This document shows positions 15,127 to 21,794 of a DNA stretch of 21,794 nucleotides, piece by piece. This stretch comes from Bacteroidia bacterium. GTDB lineage: Bacteria; Bacteroidota; Bacteroidia; Cytophagales; Cyclobacteriaceae. The stretch is taken from NCBI GenBank assembly GCA_016650355.1, contig JAENVX010000128.1:1-21794 (forward strand). The letters are read 5' to 3'. How positions within the stretch are numbered: the stretch's first letter is position 1; each line of letters begins with the position of its first letter. The position numbers and the translations under genes were made by a program. The notes beneath the pieces are model-generated. The model did not search any database, was not told the origin of the DNA, and saw only the letters and a program-made list of their open reading frames with translations.

Positions 15127-16926
15127 ATGGTAACTAAAACAACATCTGTTGACTTTACACGCATATTTGACATCCTCAATTACCAAAAGGAAAAATACCC
15201 AAATCAACATGCACTAAACTCTTTTTTTGCGGGACAATGGCATGGGATCTCCATACAAGAATTACAAAATAGAATTGACGCTCTATCCTGTTGGTTTATT
15301 GGTAACGGATATCAAAAAGGAGATAAAATAATTTTAGTGCCCAATACGGGTAGCCCGGAGTGGATGATTCTTGATTTTGCATGTCAGCAGGCAGGTCTAA
15401 TTACAGTTCCTGTTCATCCTACCTCTCGCCCAGAAGAAATCGAACTTATCCTTACCGAAACTGAAGCCAAACATTGTGTGACGGCTGATAGCGAGCTGTA
15501 TTTCAAGTTTACGTTAGTAATTGAAAAATTAGAATCGAAAACAATCATCCATCATCTCAAGCATGGGGTGCCTGGTTATTTTTTTCCGTTGCAGATATCG
15601 AAAACGTCACAAGGAGAACTGACTTTATTAGAAGAAATAAAAATGGGAATTCAAGAAGATGAATTAATCACCATCTTATATACATCTGGTAGTTCAGGAA
15701 TACCTAAGGGTGTCATGCTGTCACATCGAAATATTGTTCATGGCATAAAGGCCATATTAACTATACTACCTCTTGAGCCAAAACACCGAGTGCTAAGTTT
15801 TTTACCATTCAGTCATATTCTTGAGCGCGCGACCAGCTATGCCTATCTTGCATTTGGTGTATCATTATACTTTAGTCAAAACAAAGAAAGCTTCGTTCAT
15901 GATTTTAAAACTGTAAAGCCTTTTTTCTGCACGTGTGTGCCACGGGTACTAGAAAAAATGTACGACTTTATGCAGGAGCAAATGCTCCACAGAAATAAAA
16001 TAAAAAAGATAATAATTGGGTGGTCGCTTGGTGTTGGCAAAAAGTATGCGACTCGCGAACACACTCAACTCTTGTTCACAATAAAGTTATTTATTGCGAG
16101 AACGTTCGTGTTAAATCTCTGGAGAAAAAAACTTGGTGGAAAAATAAGGTATATGGCAGTTGGTGCAGCCTCCCTGAGGCCTGAAATTGGAAGTCTCTTC
16201 TCTGCTGCTGGAATTAATATTGCCGAGGGATACGGGATGACAGAAACCGCACCACTCATAACCATCAATCGATTTGAGCCCGGTCTCAATCGTTTCGGTA
16301 CTGTCGGTGTCGTTATTCAGGGAACAGAAGTTAAAATTGATGAACCAAACGAGCAACAAGAAGGAGAGATTTTGGTAAAAGGCCCTAATGTAATGATGGG
16401 CTACTTCAATAGGCCGGATTTGACTAAAGAAGTCTTTACAGAAGATGGATGGTTCCGCACTGGTGACATCGGTAAGTTTGTTTATCAACGATTTTTAAAA
16501 ATCACGGATCGAAAAAAAGATATTTTCAAAACCTCTTCTGGAAAATATATTGCACCTCTTCCGTTGGAAAATCATTTCACGAAATCGCCATTCATTCAAC
16601 GATGTCTGGTCATTGGATTTCAACGGCAATTCGTCACCTCTTTAATTGTTCCCCATTTTGAAATACTCGAGGCGTGGTGTGGTGAGGAGAACATTCATTG
16701 GACTTCACCGCAATTTATGGTCCATAATATTAAAGTCAGGGCTAAATTTCAGAAGGAAGTAAATGAATTGAATGAAGAACTACCCAACGTTGAGCGGGTG
16801 AAGGATTTTGTGATCTGCCATCAGGAGTGGAATGTGGAAAGTGGTGAAATTACTGCGACACTAAAGCCCGTGCGGAAAACATTATTGGAACACTATGAAA
16901 AAGAAATTGAAAAAATGTATGCGTGA
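15127..16926 (+). CDS. Long-chain fatty acid-CoA ligase (AMP-forming)
   Basis: This 599-residue enzyme should activate fatty acids with ATP and CoA through an acyl-AMP. The adenylation core is intact: P-loop YTSGSSGIPKG (185-195), YGMTET (369-374), WFRTGDIG (442-449), the hinge ITDRKKD (459-465) and the catalytic lysine region SSGKYIAP (470-477, K473). The LSFLPFSHILER segment (223-234) is typical of the FadD15/long-chain branch, and the length fits. It lacks a signal peptide and should be cytoplasmic or loosely membrane-associated. It follows the second alpha/beta hydrolase by 6 bp, consistent with an operon that frees and then activates acyl chains. A role in lipid remodelling or in wax or fatty acid uptake cannot be decided here. 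Confidence 0.9.
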   Translation: MVTKTTSVDFTRIFDILNYQKEKYPNQHALNSFFAGQWHGISIQELQNRIDALSCWFIGNGYQKGDKIILVPNTGSPEWMILDFACQQAGLITVPVHPTSRPEEIELILTETEAKHCVTADSELYFKFTLVIEKLESKTIIHHLKHGVPGYFFPLQISKTSQGELTLLEEIKMGIQEDELITILYTSGSSGIPKGVMLSHRNIVHGIKAILTILPLEPKHRVLSFLPFSHILERATSYAYLAFGVSLYFSQNKESFVHDFKTVKPFFCTCVPRVLEKMYDFMQEQMLHRNKIKKIIIGWSLGVGKKYATREHTQLLFTIKLFIARTFVLNLWRKKLGGKIRYMAVGAASLRPEIGSLFSAAGINIAEGYGMTETAPLITINRFEPGLNRFGTVGVVIQGTEVKIDEPNEQQEGEILVKGPNVMMGYFNRPDLTKEVFTEDGWFRTGDIGKFVYQRFLKITDRKKDIFKTSSGKYIAPLPLENHFTKSPFIQRCLVIGFQRQFVTSLIVPHFEILEAWCGEENIHWTSPQFMVHNIKVRAKFQKEVNELNEELPNVERVKDFVICHQEWNVESGEITATLKPVRKTLLEHYEKEIEKMYA

Positions 16927-16967
16927 AATCAATTCCTTAAAACAATTAACGGTGAAAAAAGTCTTTC

Positions 16968-18515
16968 TTATTTCAATTCTAAAACTACTACTGAGTGGGC
17001 TGGCAACTTTACCTTCACTAAACTGCCATTCAAACTTGCAGCCTTAAAAACTGCAGGTTTAACTTTATCAGGAGATTCAAATGTGTTATGATCCTGAATT
17101 TTCTCTGATGTTAAAATTCTTCCGGTGACTGTACTCACTTTTGCGCCACGAATATCCACCACAACATCCTGATTAACCTTTGCATCTATATTAACAAGGG
17201 ACATGTGTATTATTCCATTTGCATCTCGTGAAGCAGAGGCCGAAACAGAAACGAGTTTTTCGGCTCCAAAAACATAATCATTCGTCTTTAATTGTATCGG
17301 AAGCAAGGTCGCATCCTGGTGAACATTATACATTTCCATTACGTGATAGGTTGGCGTCAGCAACATCTTCTCTTCGTTGGTTAGAATTACCGCTTGCAAA
17401 ACATTGATAGTTTGCGCCAGATTAGCCATTCGTACGCGATCGCTATGATTATGAAAAATATTGAGGGTAGCGCCTGCTAAAATTGCATCGCGCATGGTAT
17501 TTTGTTGATATAAAAATCCTGGGTTTGTATTGGGTTCCACATCGTACCATCCACCCCACTCATCGACAACCAGTGCTACCTTTTTTTCTGGATCGTATTT
17601 ATCCATTATAGTGGAATGCCTTGTAACTAATTCTTCCATCAGAAGTGCTCGTTTCATAATTGTGAAATATTCCTCCTCTGAAAAATCTTTAGCCGATCCT
17701 TTCTTACTCCAGTCAATCACAGAGTAATGATGTAGTGCTACACCCTCCAGCATACTGTGTGGAATATCCCTCATAAGCACTTCTGTCCAATGATAATCCG
17801 AGGAACTTGCTCCTGACGCAATTCTAAATATTTTGTGATCATTACTCCAACTGGTCATAAATGTTGTATACTGTCGGTAAATGTTCGCGTAATACTCTGC
17901 TGTCATATTACCCCCGCATCCCCACGCTTCATTACCAATACCCCAAAACTTAACATTCCATGGTTTCTCTCTTCCGTTTTCAATCCGAAGTTTTGACATT
18001 GGGCTAACACCATTAAAATTTACGTATTGCAACCATTCAGTAAATTCCTGAACCGTACCACTTCCAACATTACCCGACAAGTAAGGCTCGGCTCCAATTA
18101 GCTCACACATATCCAAAAAATCGTGCGTTCCAAAACTATTATCTTCTGTTACTCCGCCCCACCAGGTATTTACCATTGTAGGTCTTTTCTCTTTCGGGCC
18201 AATGCCATCTTTCCAGTGGTAGGTATCCGCAAAACATCCGCCAGGCCAACGTAAATTGGGAACCTTCAATTTTCGTAAAGCCTCCACCACATCAATGCGC
18301 ACACCCTTAGTATGAGGAATTGTTGTGTTTTTTTCACCTACATAAAAACCACCATAAATACACCTACCAAGATGTTCTGAAAAATGGCCGTAGATGTGAC
18401 GATCAATTTTTACGGAACCTAAATCAGCATTGACTACAATACTGTTTTGACTCATTGCTGGAAAAAGCGTGAGCCACAAGATTAGTGTGCCGAGTGTTTT
18501 AAGGGTGGCTTTCAT
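16968..18515 (-). CDS. Alpha-L-arabinofuranosidase, GH51
   Basis: A 515-residue exported enzyme (signal peptide 1-23, ending PAMSQ) of the GH51 family, which removes terminal arabinofuranosyl units from arabinan or arabinoxylan with retention. Family blocks are in order: IYGHFSEHLGRCIYGGFY (41-58), LRWPGGCFADTYHWKDGIGP (88-107), WGIGNEAWGCGG (191-202) with acid/base E196, LHHYS (261-265), and VVDEWGGWYD (316-325) with nucleophile E319. After about residue 410 comes the C-terminal beta-sandwich. Only this enzyme and no arabinose genes are nearby. It starts 21 bp after the cyclophilin stop, so it is probably expressed from the cyclophilin promoter. It converges on the acyl-CoA ligase with 41 bp between stops and no clear terminator. 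Confidence 0.92.
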   Translation of the reverse strand: MKATLKTLGTLILWLTLFPAMSQNSIVVNADLGSVKIDRHIYGHFSEHLGRCIYGGFYVGEKNTTIPHTKGVRIDVVEALRKLKVPNLRWPGGCFADTYHWKDGIGPKEKRPTMVNTWWGGVTEDNSFGTHDFLDMCELIGAEPYLSGNVGSGTVQEFTEWLQYVNFNGVSPMSKLRIENGREKPWNVKFWGIGNEAWGCGGNMTAEYYANIYRQYTTFMTSWSNDHKIFRIASGASSSDYHWTEVLMRDIPHSMLEGVALHHYSVIDWSKKGSAKDFSEEEYFTIMKRALLMEELVTRHSTIMDKYDPEKKVALVVDEWGGWYDVEPNTNPGFLYQQNTMRDAILAGATLNIFHNHSDRVRMANLAQTINVLQAVILTNEEKMLLTPTYHVMEMYNVHQDATLLPIQLKTNDYVFGAEKLVSVSASASRDANGIIHMSLVNIDAKVNQDVVVDIRGAKVSTVTGRILTSEKIQDHNTFESPDKVKPAVFKAASLNGSLVKVKLPAHSVVVLELK

Positions 18516-18536
18516 TTAAGGTGATAGAAGCTTAGT

Positions 18537-18977
18537 TCAAACGAGTTCGGTGATTACTACTTTCTCCATCACATCTCCTTGACGAATTGCATCTATAACA
18601 CTATCTCCTTCAAAAACTTTTCCGAACACGGTATGATTGCGATCGAGATGACTGGTGTTCTTACGGGAGTGACAAATAAAAAATTGTGACCCTCCAGTAT
18701 TTCGTCCTGCATGTGCCATCGAAAGTACCCCTCTATCGTGATATTGATTTTCTCCCGTCAATTCACAATCGATATTATATCCAGGGCCACCATTGCCAAC
18801 TCCATTAGGGCAGCCGCCCTGAATCATAAAGTCAGGAATAACGCGATGAAAAATTAATCCATCATAAAAACCCTTTTCAGCCAGGGTAATAAAATTCTTG
18901 ACTGTACCAGGTGCATCCTTTTCGAAAAATTTAATTTTCATTACTCCTTTCTTGGTGTGAATTTCTGCTATCTTCAT
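18537..18977 (-). CDS. Peptidyl-prolyl cis-trans isomerase, cyclophilin type
   Basis: A 146-residue single-domain cyclophilin catalysing proline isomerisation. The start is the ATG at 18975-18977, giving MKIAEIHTKKG; the longer frame from 19163 adds residues unrelated to cyclophilins and runs through the neighbouring gene's leader. Active-site blocks are FHRVIPDFMIQGG (43-55, with R45, F50 and Q53) and GGSQFFICH (95-103), followed by HLDRNHTVFGKV (110-121). There is no signal peptide, so it should be cytoplasmic. The usual HLDGxHTVFG has R in place of G here, a minor change. The gene is divergent from the small Cys-rich protein at 19066 and lies 21 bp upstream of the GH51 gene. Confidence 0.92.
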   Translation of the reverse strand: MKIAEIHTKKGVMKIKFFEKDAPGTVKNFITLAEKGFYDGLIFHRVIPDFMIQGGCPNGVGNGGPGYNIDCELTGENQYHDRGVLSMAHAGRNTGGSQFFICHSRKNTSHLDRNHTVFGKVFEGDSVIDAIRQGDVMEKVVITELV

Positions 18978-18997
18978 TGTTGTATTAGTTTTTTTCT

Positions 18998-19031
18998 GCA
19001 AGATAGCACGAGATATTAATTTCCAGGACAA
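18998..19031 (-). promoter_or_regulatory. Candidate promoter of the cyclophilin gene
   Basis: On the minus strand TATCTTGC (complement of 18998-19005) resembles the Bacteroidota -7 box TAnnTTTG with two changes, and TTG (complement of 19029-19031) lies 23 bases upstream. This would give a leader of only about 15-25 bases before the ATG at 18977. The match is imperfect. Confidence 0.35.
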
Positions 19032-19065
19032 GAAATCTTTAAATCCTACTCGAACCCTTAAAACG

Positions 19066-19323
19066 ATGAAGCCTTGTGTCACTGCAAAAAAAATGTACCC
19101 TTCACGAGAAATTGCTGAAGATGCGTTGATTGAAGCCAGAACCCAGTTTGAGTACAAGGCCAACCAAGGGCCAATTGATGTTTATATGTGCGAAGACTGT
19201 GGCTACTACCATCTCACTTCTCAAGGAAAAATGAATGACAAACTTGCTACCCAACTAAAAGACGGAAAGATCAAACTTCAGAAAGAGGCAAATCAATGGA
19301 TGAATAAGATAAAAAAACGATGA
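19066..19323 (+). CDS. Small conserved protein with a CxxC-H zinc-ribbon-like motif
   Basis: An 85-residue basic protein. Conserved-looking parts are KPCVTAKKMYPSREIAEDAL (2-21) and VYMCEDCGYYHLTSQ (39-53), with C4, C42, C45 and H49 placed to bind one metal ion. I recall similar short Bacteroidota proteins in which a C-x2-C-G-x-(W/Y)-H-(L/I)-T/S block follows an N-terminal Lys/Cys segment; none has a known function that I can name. A nucleic-acid-binding role would fit the Lys-rich C-terminus but is not shown. The gene is divergent from the cyclophilin (88 bp) and its stop is 1 bp from the stop of the convergent toxin gene. Confidence 0.75.
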   Translation: MKPCVTAKKMYPSREIAEDALIEARTQFEYKANQGPIDVYMCEDCGYYHLTSQGKMNDKLATQLKDGKIKLQKEANQWMNKIKKR

Positions 19324-19324
19324 G

Positions 19325-19747
19325 TTAGACAGTCATCACATACTTCTTTATAAATGATAGCGAGTCCAACACTTCAATATCCGAAAAGAAAAAGTCTTCG
19401 AGGTCTTCGGTAATAATACAGGTGCAAGCTGCTGCTGTAGCAGAATAATATTCCAAGCCATCTTCAAAATCACGAATGGAATTGTTGTGCAAGGCGCTTA
19501 TTACGGTTGATTCATTGGCTGGAGAAACTTCAATCTTTTGACATAGAATCTCTATCTTTTTTTTTGCCAATACAGCACCACTTTTCTTTTCTGAGAAGTA
19601 AAAAGCTATGGCCAGGCAAATTGGAGAGGTGAACAACTGAAACCGCGGATTGTCTGCTAAGCTCAATACGCGTGCTGAATAGGTGAAGAGAGGATATTCT
19701 TTATTTAAAACTGAAACCAGAATATTAGCATCCAAAAATATGTTCAT
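19325..19747 (-). CDS. PIN-domain ribonuclease toxin (VapC-like)
   Basis: A 140-residue PIN-domain protein, presumably the RNA-cutting toxin of a type II pair. The acidic residues that hold the metal are recognisable: D6 in IFLDANILVS (3-12), D93 and D96 in IRDFEDGLEYYSA (91-103), and D115 in IITEDLEDFF (111-120). The length fits. Its start overlaps the antitoxin stop by 4 bp (ATGA type), a sign of coupled translation. It is convergent with the small Cys-rich gene, with 1 bp between stops and no terminator. The RNA target cannot be predicted. Confidence 0.85.
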   Translation of the reverse strand: MNIFLDANILVSVLNKEYPLFTYSARVLSLADNPRFQLFTSPICLAIAFYFSEKKSGAVLAKKKIEILCQKIEVSPANESTVISALHNNSIRDFEDGLEYYSATAAACTCIITEDLEDFFFSDIEVLDSLSFIKKYVMTV

Positions 19748-20001
19748 TTCCGAGATTTGAAATATTCTTTCTTAAGCGATTTGCGTGAAGGGGTCGCCTT
19801 TTGATATTTCACTTCACCTTCAGCCAACATACTTACCCAATCGGCTACTGGCAAATCTTCTAGTTGCTGATAATGGCCGCTTGTAATTTTGCTATATAGA
19901 AATTCGGTGAGCCTGGACAAACTGATGTTATTATCTTCAGCAAACTTTTTGGCTTTGCTAATTACCTTTTCATTGAAGCTTAAGGTTATTTTGGCATCCA
20001 T
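19744..20001 (-). CDS. Antitoxin of the DUF6364 / ribbon-helix-helix type
   Basis: An 85-residue protein. The N-terminus MDAKITLSFNEKVISKAKKF (1-20) followed by AEDNNISLSRLTEFLYSKI has the strand-helix-helix layout of a ribbon-helix-helix DNA-binding domain and matches DUF6364 antitoxins as I know them. The C-terminal half (VADWVSMLAEGEVKYQKATP, then a basic tail) should wrap the toxin. It precedes the PIN gene with a 4-bp overlap. Autoregulation is supported by the palindrome TTTATACGTATAAA and the half-site TTTATAC around a good promoter just upstream. Confidence 0.85.
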   Translation of the reverse strand: MDAKITLSFNEKVISKAKKFAEDNNISLSRLTEFLYSKITSGHYQQLEDLPVADWVSMLAEGEVKYQKATPSRKSLKKEYFKSRK

Positions 20002-20011
20002 ATCCCCATCG

Positions 20012-20047
20012 TTTATACGACAAATTTAATATTTTTATACGTATAAA
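20012..20047. promoter_or_regulatory. Probable autoregulatory operator of the toxin-antitoxin operon
   Basis: A perfect 14-bp palindrome TTTATACGTATAAA occupies 20034-20047, and its half TTTATAC recurs at 20012-20018, 22 bp away (about two helical turns). The palindrome lies in the promoter spacer between the -33 and -7 boxes and the half-site near the expected transcript start, the places where a ribbon-helix-helix antitoxin would block RNA polymerase. Confidence 0.65.
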
Positions 20048-20052
20048 TACAA
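20021..20052 (-). promoter_or_regulatory. Promoter of the toxin-antitoxin operon
   Basis: On the minus strand TAAATTTG (complement of 20021-20028) is an exact TAnnTTTG -7 box, and TTG (complement of 20050-20052) lies 21 bases upstream as the -33 box, the standard Bacteroidota spacing. The transcript would begin near 20014 and leave a leader of about a dozen bases before the antitoxin ATG at 20001. Confidence 0.75.
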
Positions 20053-20105
20053 GCCATGGTTTCTTTGCATCCAAAAGTATTCCAGGCCAAGTTGTGCAAA
20101 TTGTG

Positions 20106-20113
20106 TATCTTTG
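20106..20113 (+). promoter_or_regulatory. Candidate -7 box of the RhlE-like helicase gene
   Basis: TATCTTTG matches TAnnTTTG exactly on the plus strand. No TTG is found at the expected -33 distance, so the promoter is incomplete or depends on an activator. It would give a leader of about 100 bases, long enough to hold the hairpin at 20191-20210. Confidence 0.5.
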
Positions 20114-20190
20114 CGCATCACTCCTCCAAATTCCCGTAGAAAAGCGCTTTCTGCGCAACGTTGAGCCAAGAGGCGTACAACTAAACAAGT

Positions 20191-20210
20191 AGACACGGGT
20201 TTCCGTGTTT
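20191..20210 (+). promoter_or_regulatory. Leader hairpin just before the helicase start codon
   Basis: ACACGG (20193-20198) pairs exactly with CCGTGT (20203-20208) around the loop GTTT, and a G-U and an A-U pair extend the stem to 20191 and 20210. It ends 12 bases before the ATG at 20223, so it could hinder or place the ribosome. An RNA helicase that melts structure in its own leader is a known way of autoregulation; here it is only a possibility. Confidence 0.45.
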
Positions 20211-20222
20211 CAAAAATTAAAC

Positions 20223-21503
20223 ATGTCATTCGAAAAATTAAAACTCATTGAGCCCATATTGCGCGCTCTGAAAACTGAAGGCTATACAACGCCTACACCC
20301 ATCCAAGAACAAGCTATTCCTATCTTATTACAACGCAAAGATTTGCTTGGCTGTGCTCAAACCGGAACAGGCAAGACAGCAGCTTTTGCTATTCCTATTT
20401 TGCAATTATTGCATGAGGATGAACTCTTTAAAAAAGCACCAGCAGGAATCAAAACATTGATCCTAACACCAACGCGTGAGTTAGCAATTCAGATTGGCGA
20501 AAGCTTTACAGCATATGGACGGCACCTCCGGATACGCCATACTGTAATCTTTGGTGGCGTATCACAAAAATCGCAGACCGATGCTTTACGTGCAGGTGTT
20601 GATATCCTTATTGCAACCCCTGGTCGTTTACTCGACCTGATGGATCAGCGTTATGTTAAACTCGAGCACGTAAAAATGCTTGTGCTTGATGAAGCCGACC
20701 GCATGCTAGACATGGGTTTCATTCACGATGTGAAGAAAATCATTGCTAAAGTGCCTGCAAAAAGGCAAACCTTATTTTTCTCAGCTACTATGCCGGCTGA
20801 GATATCAAAGCTTGCGGATACGATCTTAACACATCCGGTAAGAGTAGAGGTAACCCCAGTGTCTTCTACAGCCAACACGATAAAGCAAGAGCTTTATTAC
20901 GTAGATAAGAATAACAAGAAATCCTTGTTGCTAGATCTGTTGAAGGATAGGTCTATTAACACAGCACTTGTTTTCACGCGCACCAAGCATGGTGCCGATC
21001 GCGTAACAAAAGACTTGAACCGTGCTGGCGTTTCCGCGGAAGCAATACACGGAAATAAATCACAGAATGCGCGTCAGCGAGCATTGAGCAATTTTAAATC
21101 GCAACAGACTCGTGTTTTGGTAGCAACCGACATCGCAGCTCGTGGTATTGACATTGATGAACTTTCACATGTCATCAATTTTGAATTACCTAACATACCA
21201 GAAACCTATGTTCACCGGATTGGTCGTACAGGTCGTGCTGGTGCAAGTGGTATCTCCATTTCATTTTGCGATGCTGAAGAAAAAGAATTTCTAAAGGATA
21301 TTCATAAGCTTATCGGCAAAACCATTCCAGTAGTGGAGAGTCATTCCTATCCGATGATGCAGCATACCTTTGTCAAACAATCTGAAAAGCAGCGCCAAAG
21401 CTCGCCAAGAAGATCGGGTGGAAATAATTCTTTCCGTAACTCTGGAAGAAGTCAGAATTCAGAAAGAAGATGGTCAGGAGGCCAACAATCCAGAAGAGAT
21501 TAA
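20223..21503 (+). CDS. rhlE: DEAD-box ATP-dependent RNA helicase, RhlE-like
   Basis: A 426-residue cytoplasmic RNA helicase. The start is the ATG at 20223, giving MSFEKLKLIEPILRALKTEG with the usual Q-motif PTPIQEQAI (24-32); an in-frame GTG at 20205 lies inside a leader hairpin and is less likely. Motifs in order: AQTGTGKT (45-52, ATP binding), PTREL (83-87), GG (111-112), TPGR (132-135), DEAD (156-159), SAT (187-189), VFTRT (250-254), ARGID (306-310) and HRIGRTGR (331-338). The tail from about 385 is rich in Ser, Arg, Gly and Asn, as in RhlE proteins, and probably binds RNA non-specifically. Such helicases act in ribosome assembly and RNA turnover and are often cold-induced in Bacteroidota. 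A long leader and a strong terminator (21526-21560) make it a single-gene unit. Confidence 0.95.
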   Translation: MSFEKLKLIEPILRALKTEGYTTPTPIQEQAIPILLQRKDLLGCAQTGTGKTAAFAIPILQLLHEDELFKKAPAGIKTLILTPTRELAIQIGESFTAYGRHLRIRHTVIFGGVSQKSQTDALRAGVDILIATPGRLLDLMDQRYVKLEHVKMLVLDEADRMLDMGFIHDVKKIIAKVPAKRQTLFFSATMPAEISKLADTILTHPVRVEVTPVSSTANTIKQELYYVDKNNKKSLLLDLLKDRSINTALVFTRTKHGADRVTKDLNRAGVSAEAIHGNKSQNARQRALSNFKSQQTRVLVATDIAARGIDIDELSHVINFELPNIPETYVHRIGRTGRAGASGISISFCDAEEKEFLKDIHKLIGKTIPVVESHSYPMMQHTFVKQSEKQRQSSPRRSGGNNSFRNSGRSQNSERRWSGGQQSRRD

Positions 21504-21525
21504 TAACAATTCGATCTTATATCCA

Positions 21526-21560
21526 AACGAGAGCTATTACTGAAAATAATGGCTCTCGTT
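21526..21560. terminator. Long hairpin terminator between the helicase and the right-edge gene
   Basis: AACGAGAGC (21526-21534) pairs with GCTCTCGTT (21552-21560), and the stem continues inward through a T-G and four A-T pairs (21535-21539 with 21547-21551), 14 pairs in all with a 7-base loop. A weak T-rich tail (GTTATATTT) follows on the plus strand. As the flanking genes converge, it may serve both. Confidence 0.65.
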
Positions 21561-21592
21561 ATATTTAGCAATCTCATTGCCTGAGATTAAGA

Positions 21593-21794
21593 CTACATTT
21601 TCAACAACTTGAACGCATGCTGCCATTCATTGCGGACCATGCCTGGAATGCACCACAACATGCACAGTGGCTCAATAGCACGTGCTGACTCAACAAGTCC
21701 AAAATCAGCTGTTTCCCAACCAAATTGATCGAGGATGGTAGTAACTGCTTTCTTCGCTTCATTATCGTTGCCGCAAATAAACATGGTTGGCTTC
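21593..21794 (-). CDS. NADP oxidoreductase, coenzyme F420-dependent type (C-terminal part, cut by window edge)
   Basis: Only the last 67 residues are in the window, and the frame remains open to the edge. The segment KPTMFICGNDNEAK, then TTILDQFGWETADFGLVESARAIEPLCMLW, and the end HAFKLLKM match the C-terminal part of small Rossmann NADP oxidoreductases of the F420-dependent (NpdG-like) family, where E-P-L-C-M-L-W is a typical block. In Bacteroidota these proteins rarely use F420 and probably act as NADP-dependent reductases of unknown substrate. An internal ATG at 21782-21784 is not the true start. The gene converges on the helicase with the hairpin between them. Confidence 0.75.
   Translation of the reverse strand, partial: KPTMFICGNDNEAKKAVTTILDQFGWETADFGLVESARAIEPLCMLWCIPGMVRNEWQHAFKLLKM

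Noticed and set aside
16927..16967. Search for a terminator between the acyl-CoA ligase and GH51 genes
   Set aside because: The 41-bp gap has A- and T-rich runs but no convincing stem.
5034..18515. A polysaccharide utilisation locus built from GH16, sulfatase, Asp-box protein and GH51
   Set aside because: There is no SusC/SusD pair, transporter or hybrid regulator, and the enzyme genes are on both strands with unrelated genes between.
18978..19163. Upstream extension of the cyclophilin frame to 208 residues
   Set aside because: The extra 62 residues do not resemble cyclophilin or a signal peptide and overlap the divergent gene at 19066; the ATG at 18977 starts exactly at the domain.
20205..20222. 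GTG start of the helicase at 20205
   Set aside because: It lies inside a stable hairpin, and homologues begin at the MSFEKL of the ATG at 20223.

Overview
The window looks like chromosomal DNA of a Bacteroidota bacterium, probably of the Cytophagales. The evidence is a moderately AT-rich composition, A-rich leaders in place of Shine-Dalgarno sites, promoter boxes of the TAnnTTTG type, and several gene families typical of that group (DUF4097 adhesin-like proteins behind an ECF sigma factor, a DUF6364-type antitoxin, a DUF3857 protein, and a coiled-coil family often mislabelled tRNA (guanine-N1)-methyltransferase). The placement is inferred from gene content only. I see no rRNA, tRNA, CRISPR array, insertion sequence or phage gene.

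Layout. 1-1193 (minus): a tightly packed envelope operon of an outer-membrane-like protein, a DM13 lipoprotein, and the first codons of a third gene running off the left edge. 1194-1600 is a 407-bp gene-free stretch with a clear terminator, a degenerate dispersed repeat and two hairpins. 1601-4941 (minus): a four-gene operon of ECF sigma factor, membrane anti-sigma-like protein with a HEAT-type C-terminus, and two secreted DUF4097 proteins; a 26-bp near-perfect palindrome lies between genes two and three. 5034-5825 (plus): a GH16 glucanase-like lipoprotein, divergent from the sigma gene. 5835-11682 (minus): a coiled-coil membrane protein, a DUF3857/transglutaminase-like protein without the catalytic cysteine, and a large secreted Asp-box propeller protein with its own terminator. 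11815-13258 (minus): a sulfatase broken by two frameshifts. 13374-16926 (plus): two paralogous membrane-anchored alpha/beta hydrolases and a long-chain acyl-CoA ligase, suggesting lipid or ester turnover. 16968-18977 (minus): a cyclophilin and a GH51 arabinofuranosidase. 19066-19323 (plus): a small Cys-rich conserved protein. 19325-20001 (minus): a VapC-like PIN toxin with its antitoxin, under a promoter whose spacer contains a perfect palindrome. 20223-21488+ (plus): an RhlE-type DEAD-box helicase, a strong terminator, and at the right edge the C-terminal end of an F420-dependent-type NADP oxidoreductase.

How the genes work together. Four genes deal with polysaccharides (GH16, GH51, the broken sulfatase, and possibly the Asp-box protein), but they lie apart and no SusC/SusD pair is present, so this is not a polysaccharide utilisation locus. 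The best candidates for a little-described system are the sigma/HEAT-anti-sigma/double-DUF4097 operon and the palindrome-in-promoter control of the toxin-antitoxin pair.
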